Assembly: GCA_964436865.1 (NCBI GenBank)
Contig: CAYTFK010000248.1
Location: 1 to 10,608 of the forward strand
Origin: JAXGPP01 sp964436865
GTDB lineage: Bacteria; Planctomycetota; Planctomycetia; Pirellulales; Thermoguttaceae
DNA length: 10,608 nucleotides
Direction of reading: 5' to 3'
In this document: positions 1 to 4,613 of the stretch, piece by piece
Layout of the letters: the number at the start of each line of letters is the position of its first letter
Numbering within the stretch: the stretch's first letter is position 1
The notes under the pieces: generated by a model
What the model saw: only the letters and a program-made list of their open reading frames with translations
The model's database searches: none
What the model was told of the DNA's origin: nothing
Program-made: the position numbers and the translations under genes

Positions 1-10
1 GTCGGATTAG

Positions 11-47
11 CCTGGAAAGATAGGAAGGTTTTTCCAGGACTTTTTTT
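11..47 (+). terminator. Intrinsic terminator or leader attenuator
   Basis: Bases 11-18 (CCTGGAAA) pair perfectly with 31-38 (TTTCCAGG). A G-T wobble (19/30) and an A-T pair (20/29) extend the stem to 10 bp around an 8-nt loop. After two bases comes an unbroken run of seven T (41-47). This is the classic shape of a Rho-independent terminator on the + strand. It ends only 16 nt before the start codon at 64, with the ribosome-binding site in between. It is either the terminator of a gene left of the window or a leader element controlling the gene at 64. Confidence 0.75.
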
Positions 48-63
48 CGACAGGGGATATTCG

Positions 64-495
64 ATGAAGGCGAAAGTCTGTTTGACGGCGTTGGGCCTGT
101 TGCTGGCCTTGGCGGTTTCTGGGGCGGCGATGGCCGAAGAGCCACTGGCGCCTAGCTGTGCTCCGGGCTGTTATGGAGGCGGTTTCTCTGGCTACTGGGG
201 GTTTAGCGAACTGTACCCACCCCAGCACTTGCTCAACCGATTGCCGCACTACGCCCTCTTTCCGCCGGTCTACTACAGCGTGCCTATCCCCCGTACGTAT
301 GGGTACAGCCCCTTCGCATACCCGCCGGGGTTCACCACGCCACCCGCACCGGCTCCGGAGCCGTTGGTGATCCAGAATCCCTACGTTCCGAAGGCGGACG
401 CTCCCCAACCCGACGAGAACAAGGTGACCGTCTCGCCGTTGCGAGTTCGAAATCCCTACGTGGGAGAGGGAATCGCCGGGCTGGCCAGCCAGTGA
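64..495 (+). CDS. Small secreted Pro/Tyr-rich protein, NPYV repeat
   Basis: This encodes a 143-residue protein of unknown function. Residues 1-24 form a clear Sec signal peptide: a basic start (MKAKV), a Leu/Ala-rich core and an AMA cleavage site before Glu-Glu. The mature part is rich in Pro, Tyr, Gly and Phe, has two cysteines (32 and 36), and has a central stretch with FPPVYYS and YGYSPFAYPPG. The motif NPYV occurs twice (105-108 and 130-133), each time after a short beta-like segment. Short exported proteins of this style are common in planctomycetes, which is recognition by style and not by search. The start is supported by AGGGG at 52-56, seven bases upstream, and by the signal peptide beginning there. 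A strong terminator-like hairpin lies directly upstream. Export is well supported. The role is unknown, though a cell-surface or matrix component is possible. Confidence 0.85.
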   Translation: MKAKVCLTALGLLLALAVSGAAMAEEPLAPSCAPGCYGGGFSGYWGFSELYPPQHLLNRLPHYALFPPVYYSVPIPRTYGYSPFAYPPGFTTPPAPAPEPLVIQNPYVPKADAPQPDENKVTVSPLRVRNPYVGEGIAGLASQ

Positions 496-511
496 TCGAG
501 CCGGGCTGCCA

Positions 512-532
512 CCCGATAGTTGGCAAATCGGG
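512..532 (+). other. Hairpin after the small secreted protein gene
   Basis: CCCGAT (512-517) pairs with ATCGGG (527-532), giving a 6-bp stem and a 9-nt loop. TGCCA (507-511) and TGGCA (521-525) are also complementary and interleave with this stem, so alternative folds exist. There is no T tract. It may protect the mRNA 3' end or form part of the stronger structure that follows. Confidence 0.4.
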
Positions 533-539
533 CTGGACA

Positions 540-570
540 GGGGCTGTAGATTCGCTAATCTACGAGCCCC
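540..570 (+). terminator. Long bulged hairpin between two genes
   Basis: GGGGCT (540-545) plus GTAGATT (546-552) pair with AATCTAC (557-563) and AGCCCC (565-570). This gives 13 base pairs interrupted only by a bulged G at 564 and capped by the tetraloop CGCT. Only a dispersed T-rich patch (583-588) follows, so termination would be weak or factor-dependent. The hairpin ends 40 bases before the lipoprotein start, so it may instead act in that gene's 5' leader. The fold is clear; its role is uncertain. Confidence 0.5.
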
Positions 571-610
571 CTCGGAGGGCGATTTCTTGGGCGGAAAGGA
601 GTCTAACCCC

Positions 611-1597
611 ATGTCCCGGCCCTGGCCGCTTCTCATTGCCGTGGCATTTCTGACAGGATGCCAGGGCGCGTCGCCTACCATTCCGGCCGATGCAGTCTTC
701 GGTCGAACCCGCGTCGAACCGCCAAAAACCGGGGCGGTCGGTACAGCAGGGGCTACCACACTGCCAGGGCCACAAGCCGCTGCTGGCCCGGAATCCGGAT
801 CCCCCCTTATCGAGCGAGATAAGTCAGCTTCCCGCAATAATGACTGGACCAGCCGACCCCCAACAGACGCCTTGACGGACGGAGCCGACCGAGTGAGGAT
901 ACCAGAGTCGGCTCGGCGAGCGGCGCCCGCACAGACTACCCTGGCTGGGCAAAACTCGTCGGCACCTTCTCCGGCCGACGCCCACCGGAATCCGACGCCG
1001 GCGGCGGCCGCCACATCCAGCGCCGTGGCGACCGCCGGCGCGTCGGCCGGAACTCCCACCGCCACGATGGCATCTCGTGAGAGCCGTCTCGAGCGCGAGC
1101 GGATTACCCGCACCCTTCAGACTCGCCCCGCCGCAGCCAGCGATGCATCCGGCGGCACGCCCCGATTGCTCCCCAACGGTCAGGGCACGGTCGACATCAT
1201 GAGTCTCCCCTCGCCAGGCAGCGGCGCGCAGGGATCGGTCAGCGTGCCCCGCGATGGGGTGCAGCATGCCTCAGCGACGGCGGAGACAACCGACTCCGTC
1301 GGCGGCGCAACAGTCGTCTCCGATGCCCGTTATGGTCACGCCTCCGATTACCGTTGGCTCCGCGGCCGCCTGGAGTATTCCGAGATCGACCGCCAGTGGA
1401 AGTTGCGCTATATTCCCATCGACGGGGCCACGGACGAGTACGGCGGCAGCGTGGTAATCACCGACCCAACCGCTTTGGCTGACTACCGCAGAGGCGAGTT
1501 CGTTGAGGTTAAGGGGAGCCTCGCCGAGGAACAACCCAATCCTGAACGGATCGCGCCCGATTATCGGGCCAGCGAGATCCGGAGAATGGCTCAGTAG
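611..1597 (+). CDS. Lipoprotein with low-complexity linker and OB-like domain
   Basis: This encodes a 328-residue predicted lipoprotein of unknown function. An in-frame ATG at 587 would add eight residues, but 611 is preferred: AAAGGAG (595-601) sits nine bases upstream, and the protein then opens with a lipoprotein signal (basic residue at 3, hydrophobic core, lipobox LTGC with Cys17). Residues 18-240 are low complexity, rich in Ala, Pro, Thr, Ser and Gly, and look disordered. They would act as a tether from the membrane. Residues about 241-328 form a compact domain (YRWLRGRLEYSE, W-K-L-R-Y, YGGSVVI, FVEVKGSL, ending in a short helix). This alternating beta pattern resembles small OB-like domains seen in planctomycete lipoproteins; that fold is inferred. 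It follows the secreted-protein gene by 115 bases containing hairpins, so the two may be separately expressed. Confidence 0.85.
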   Translation: MSRPWPLLIAVAFLTGCQGASPTIPADAVFGRTRVEPPKTGAVGTAGATTLPGPQAAAGPESGSPLIERDKSASRNNDWTSRPPTDALTDGADRVRIPESARRAAPAQTTLAGQNSSAPSPADAHRNPTPAAAATSSAVATAGASAGTPTATMASRESRLERERITRTLQTRPAAASDASGGTPRLLPNGQGTVDIMSLPSPGSGAQGSVSVPRDGVQHASATAETTDSVGGATVVSDARYGHASDYRWLRGRLEYSEIDRQWKLRYIPIDGATDEYGGSVVITDPTALADYRRGEFVEVKGSLAEEQPNPERIAPDYRASEIRRMAQ

Positions 1598-1602
1598 GCG
1601 CA

Positions 1603-1647
1603 TTCCGATCCGATGATCGGAAACCCGCCCCTCGTCCGGCGGGCGGG
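1603..1647 (+). terminator. Tandem hairpins after the lipoprotein gene
   Basis: The first hairpin is a perfect 8-bp inverted repeat, TTCCGATC (1603-1610) and GATCGGAA (1615-1622), with a CGAT loop. One base later CCCGCCC (1624-1630) pairs with GGGCGGG (1641-1647) around a 10-nt loop. They begin five bases after the stop codon. There is no T tract, so a Rho-independent terminator is not complete. A transcript-end or pause structure is the likeliest reading. Confidence 0.5.
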
Positions 1648-1656
1648 GCAGTGTCG

Positions 1657-1662
1657 TATAAT
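1657..1662 (+). promoter_or_regulatory. Candidate -10 box upstream of secA paralogue
   Basis: A perfect TATAAT occurs at 1657-1662 in otherwise GC-rich intergenic DNA. I find no good -35 element at 16-18 bases upstream, where the GC-rich hairpin lies. If used, it would give a leader of roughly 195 bases before the secA-like gene, which contains a 6-bp hairpin (ACCGCA 1773-1778 with TGCGGT 1785-1790). Apart from these the 1598-1865 gap shows no gene I can support. Confidence 0.35.
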
Positions 1663-1865
1663 GTCTTTGTGGTTTGCTGTCGCGTGTTGTGCCCCGGGGG
1701 CTCGCAACGGCCAGCCCGCGAACCGAGCTTATGGTTCTCCTCGCGTACGCTCGTCAAACCGGGACGCACGACACCGCACCCGTTTGCGGTACCGTTCGTA
1801 GAGTAATTTGCTGCGGGCGACTGTTGGCTGCCGCGCAATGGATCCTCAGAGTGAACTGATCATCC

Positions 1866-3821
1866 GTGACAGGCCTACCTGGTGGAATTCGAGCCCGCTT
1901 GGGCTCTTTGATGATCGGCACCGCCGGCGGGCGTTTGGCTCGCTGGGCATCGCTGCTGCCGCGAATCAACGACCTCGAGAAGGAGGTCCTGCCGCTCAGC
2001 GACTACGAACTTCGCAAGCGAAGCCTGTCGCTGCGTTACCGCGCGAAAAGCGGCGAGCCGCTGGCGCGGCTGTTGCCCGAAGCCTACGCGCTGGTGCGCG
2101 AGGCCGGTCGACGGACGATCAACATGCGGCACTTCGACGTGCAGATTCTCGGCGGCATCGCCATGTTCAACCGGTCGATCGTCGAGATGCAGACGGGCGA
2201 AGGCAAGACGCTTACCGCAACGCTCGCCATGTATCTCTACGCCCTGGCCGGTAAGGGGTGCCACCTGGCCACGGTCAACGACTACCTGGCCAAGCGCGAC
2301 GCCGACTGGATGGGGCCGATCTACGAGGCTCTGGGCCTTACCGTAGGCGTGATCCAGACTCAGATGTCGCAGCCGCAGCGCCGCAAAGCCTACGCCTGCG
2401 ACGTCACGTACGGCACAGCCAAAGAATTCGGCTTCGACTTCCTTCGCGATCGGCTCCTGTTGCGCAAAATCCGCGAGGGCCAGACCGATATCCTGTCGGG
2501 GATGCTTGCTGACGCCGCGGCGGCCGCGGGCGAAAAGCCCGTGCAGGGCGAACCCTATTTTGCCCTGGTCGACGAGGCCGACAGCATCCTCATCGACGAG
2601 GCCCGAACGCCGCTCATCATCAGCGCGCTTCCGACCGAGGAGGAGAAACTCGCGGTCGAGTGCTACAAGTGGAGCGCCCAGGTCGTCAAAGAGTTCATTG
2701 AAGATGTGGACTACGAGTACGACCACGACAAGAAGAGCGTGGAACTGACTCGCGAAGGCCGGCAGAAAGTCCGCATGCTGGCCAAGCCCGAGGCGATGGA
2801 CACCATCGGGATGTTCCATATCTACCAGTACATCGAGCGGGCCATCAAGGTCGATCGCGATTTCATTCTCGATCGCCAGTTCGTGATCCGCGACGGCGAA
2901 ATCGTAATCGTCGACGAGTTCACCGGCCGCATGTCGGAAGGGAGGAAGTGGCGTGACGGCATTCACCAGGCCGTCGAGGCGAAGGAAGGGGTCGAAGTCA
3001 CCGTCGCCACCGGTCAGGCGGCGCGGATCACCGTGCAGGACTTCTTTCTCCGCTACGACAATCTGGCCGGGATGACCGGCACCGCGGCGGCCTCGGCGCG
3101 CGAGCTCCGCAAGATCTACAAGTGCCAGGTCGTTCCCATCCCCACCAACCGCCCGGTCATTCGCCAGCGGCTGCCCGACTCGGTCTTCGGCACCGAGCAG
3201 GCCAAGTGGGAAGCGATAGTCGAAGAGGTATGCCGGCTGCATGACGAGGGGCGGCCCATCCTCATCGGCACCCGGTCGATCGACAAGTCGGTCAAACTCT
3301 CGCAGATGCTCGCCGCCCGTGGAGTCGAGCATCTGGTGCTCAATGCCCACCACGTCGAGGAAGAAGCGGATATCGTGGCCGGCGCCGGGGGGAAGGGAAA
3401 GGTCACTGTCTCCACCAACATGGCCGGGCGCGGCACCGACATCAAACTCGGCGAAGGTGTCAAGGAGATGGGCGGCCTCCATGTCATTTGCACGGAAATG
3501 CACGACTCGGCCCGCATTGACCGCCAGCTTATCGGCCGTTGCGGCCGCCAGGGAGACCCCGGGACATTCCGCCAGTTCCTGGCCTTGGATGACGAGTTGC
3601 TGATCTCCGGGTTGGGGCCGAAAAAGGGCAAGAAGCTTCTCGCCCTGGGCCAGAAAGGAAACGGCACTTTCGACAGTCTCACCGGCCTCTTCCGCAAAGC
3701 CCAGAAGAAAGTCGAACGGCGCCATTTCCGCGACCGCCGTGCACTGATGTATTTCGAAAAGCAGCGCAAGAAGATGCAGCGGCAGATGGGTCAGGACCCC
3801 TACCTCGATACGCCCGGCTGA
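1866..3821 (+). CDS. Short SecA-type translocase ATPase paralogue
   Basis: This 651-residue protein belongs to the SecA preprotein translocase ATPase family. Walker A is at 109-115 (QTGEGKT). The TVNDYLAKRDA segment follows at 136-146 and YGTAKEFGFDFLRD at 182-195. Walker B at 236-239 reads DEAD where SecA normally has DEVD. The preprotein cross-linking domain spans about 254-375, including IVDEFTGRMSEGR. NBD2 spans about 400-580, with STNMAGRGTDI (516-526) and the IGRCGRQGDPG arginine-finger motif (556-566). The protein ends in one helix (KAQKKVERRHFRDRRAL) matching the start of the helical scaffold. The rest of that scaffold, the two-helix finger, the helical wing and the C-terminal linker are absent. 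Usual SecA is 800-1000 residues or longer. No frame downstream encodes the missing part, so it is not a simple frameshift. The start is uncertain: GTG 1866 is the first possible start after an in-frame stop, ATG 1911 is an alternative, and neither has a good ribosome-binding site. It is probably an accessory SecA; its substrate is unknown. Confidence 0.9.
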   Translation: MTGLPGGIRARLGSLMIGTAGGRLARWASLLPRINDLEKEVLPLSDYELRKRSLSLRYRAKSGEPLARLLPEAYALVREAGRRTINMRHFDVQILGGIAMFNRSIVEMQTGEGKTLTATLAMYLYALAGKGCHLATVNDYLAKRDADWMGPIYEALGLTVGVIQTQMSQPQRRKAYACDVTYGTAKEFGFDFLRDRLLLRKIREGQTDILSGMLADAAAAAGEKPVQGEPYFALVDEADSILIDEARTPLIISALPTEEEKLAVECYKWSAQVVKEFIEDVDYEYDHDKKSVELTREGRQKVRMLAKPEAMDTIGMFHIYQYIERAIKVDRDFILDRQFVIRDGEIVIVDEFTGRMSEGRKWRDGIHQAVEAKEGVEVTVATGQAARITVQDFFLRYDNLAGMTGTAAASARELRKIYKCQVVPIPTNRPVIRQRLPDSVFGTEQAKWEAIVEEVCRLHDEGRPILIGTRSIDKSVKLSQMLAARGVEHLVLNAHHVEEEADIVAGAGGKGKVTVSTNMAGRGTDIKLGEGVKEMGGLHVICTEMHDSARIDRQLIGRCGRQGDPGTFRQFLALDDELLISGLGPKKGKKLLALGQKGNGTFDSLTGLFRKAQKKVERRHFRDRRALMYFEKQRKKMQRQMGQDPYLDTPG

Positions 3822-3870
3822 TCCTCGGAACCGCTGTCGAGCGCAACACGCTGCGAAAAAAGAAGTCCGC

Positions 3871-3899
3871 TTGTCCCCGCAGCGCGATACAATGATAAT
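3871..3899 (+). promoter_or_regulatory. Candidate promoter of the metal-export locus
   Basis: TTGTCC (3871-3876, four of six matches to the sigma-70 -35 consensus) and GATAAT (3894-3899, five of six) are separated by 17 bases. This would start transcription near 3906, about 38 bases before the Cys-rich gene. The spacer is of normal length, so it does not show the stretched spacing of MerR/CueR-activated promoters. I see no clear operator palindrome. Confidence 0.4.
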
Positions 3900-3943
3900 G
3901 GACGGTGGCGGCTGAAAACTACGTTTAGTTCACAAGGCTACTG

Positions 3944-4393
3944 ATGTTTTCTCCCGTTCGGCTCCTTCGCGAAGCAGCAATCTGGCTGGTGGCCGTGGCG
4001 CTACCGGTGCAGGGGTTGCTGCCAGGCAGGGCCGATTGTGGATGCGGCGGTCGGCATGACACGACGGCCCAAGCGGCCTCGTGCGCGTGCTGCGGCCGCA
4101 CAGCCGCCGAAGTACGCCCGGCGACGCATTCCTGCTGCGAAGCCGAAGCGCCCGCAGTGCAGGATGCGGTTCAATGGTCGAAGACCTGCCGCTGCAGCGG
4201 GCACAATGAGACGGCTCAGCCCGGCCGCGTGCTGATCAAGCCTGGGGGCCACGGGCTCGATTTGATCGTTCCGGCCGCTTCCGACTCGCTCGAAGCGTCC
4301 CGCATGGCGCGACTTCTGATGGCCCAGTGCCGGCGGTCCCTCGTTCTCTCGGCGGTGGAGCGTTGCTCGCTCCAGTGCACATTGCAGTGCTAG
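3944..4393 (+). CDS. Cys-rich exported protein, putative metal binder
   Basis: This encodes a 149-residue protein with 13 cysteines and several histidines. The N-terminus (about 5-28, LLREAAIWLVAVALPVQGLL) is a signal peptide or membrane anchor. The cysteines form tight clusters: CxC at 32-34, CxCC at 47-50, CC at 64-65, CxC at 82-84, and a C-terminal CxxxCxxxC (141, 145, 149), plus Cys129. His38, His62, His87 and His103 lie near or between them. I recognise no named family. Such clusters suit binding of soft metals such as Cu(I), and the gene lies just upstream of a CusB/CusA-type pair, so a periplasmic metal buffer or chaperone is a fair inference. Disulfide-rich structure is the alternative. 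The ribosome-binding site is weak (AAGG at 3934-3937). A terminator-like hairpin separates it from the adaptor gene, so cotranscription may be partial. Confidence 0.75.
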   Translation: MFSPVRLLREAAIWLVAVALPVQGLLPGRADCGCGGRHDTTAQAASCACCGRTAAEVRPATHSCCEAEAPAVQDAVQWSKTCRCSGHNETAQPGRVLIKPGGHGLDLIVPAASDSLEASRMARLLMAQCRRSLVLSAVERCSLQCTLQC

Positions 4394-4495
4394 TCTCACC
4401 CGCCACCGAGATACTGCGCGCGTAGCGCGGGCGAATCGGCGCCGATGCTCCCGATAGCCGGTTGTTTCCTGCGCCGCCGCTCGTGACTTCGAATT

Positions 4496-4520
4496 CGGCG
4501 ATTCTTTCGCCGTTCGTTTT
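4496..4520 (+). terminator. Terminator-like hairpin before the adaptor gene
   Basis: CGGCGA (4496-4501) pairs with TCGCCG (4507-4512) around a TTCTT loop and is followed by TTCGTTTT (4513-4520). The stem is short but GC-rich and the tail is T-rich, so it could be a weak intrinsic terminator or attenuator between the Cys-rich gene and the adaptor gene. The 4394-4613 gap also holds a 12-bp palindrome, ATCGGCGCCGAT at 4435-4446, and a small hairpin, CGCGC (4417-4421) with GCGCG (4425-4429). I find no convincing new promoter before 4614. Confidence 0.4.
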
Positions 4521-4613
4521 CTGCCATTCTCTGTTCCGGTTGGCGAGGCTCGCTGCGATCGACCTGCCCCGCGAGAATCGCTTCACTCCACTTTTCGATA
4601 CTCCGAGGACATC

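Noticed and set aside
507..532. Interleaved complementarities suggesting an H-type pseudoknot
   Set aside because: The first connecting loop would have zero bases, which is sterically doubtful. It is kept only as an alternative pairing.
520..559. TTGGCA (520-525) as a -35 element for the lipoprotein gene
   Set aside because: No acceptable -10 hexamer lies 16-19 bases downstream. The nearest A/T-rich hexamers are inside the strong hairpin stem.
7..1113. Minus-strand frame of 368 codons across the first two genes
   Set aside because: It crosses two + strand genes with good ribosome-binding sites and signal peptides, as well as hairpin-rich intergenic DNA. The product is low-complexity and Arg-rich.
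1691..1701. GCCCC-G-GGGGC palindrome
   Set aside because: There is no room for a hairpin loop, and GC-rich DNA makes such short palindromes common.
1808..2254. Plus-strand frame overlapping the start of the SecA-like gene, with an ATG at 1838
   Set aside because: I considered whether it was the true N-terminus joined by a frameshift, but its residues show no SecA similarity, while the SecA frame is continuous from 1866.
1875..3725. Open frame of 616 codons on the minus strand opposite the SecA-like gene
   Set aside because: The + strand frame has every SecA motor motif. The antisense product shows no domain.
3851..3882. CTGCG/CGCAG inverted repeat as a terminator of the SecA-like gene
   Set aside because: The stem is only 5 bp with a 22-base loop and no T tract, and it overlaps the candidate promoter of the next gene.
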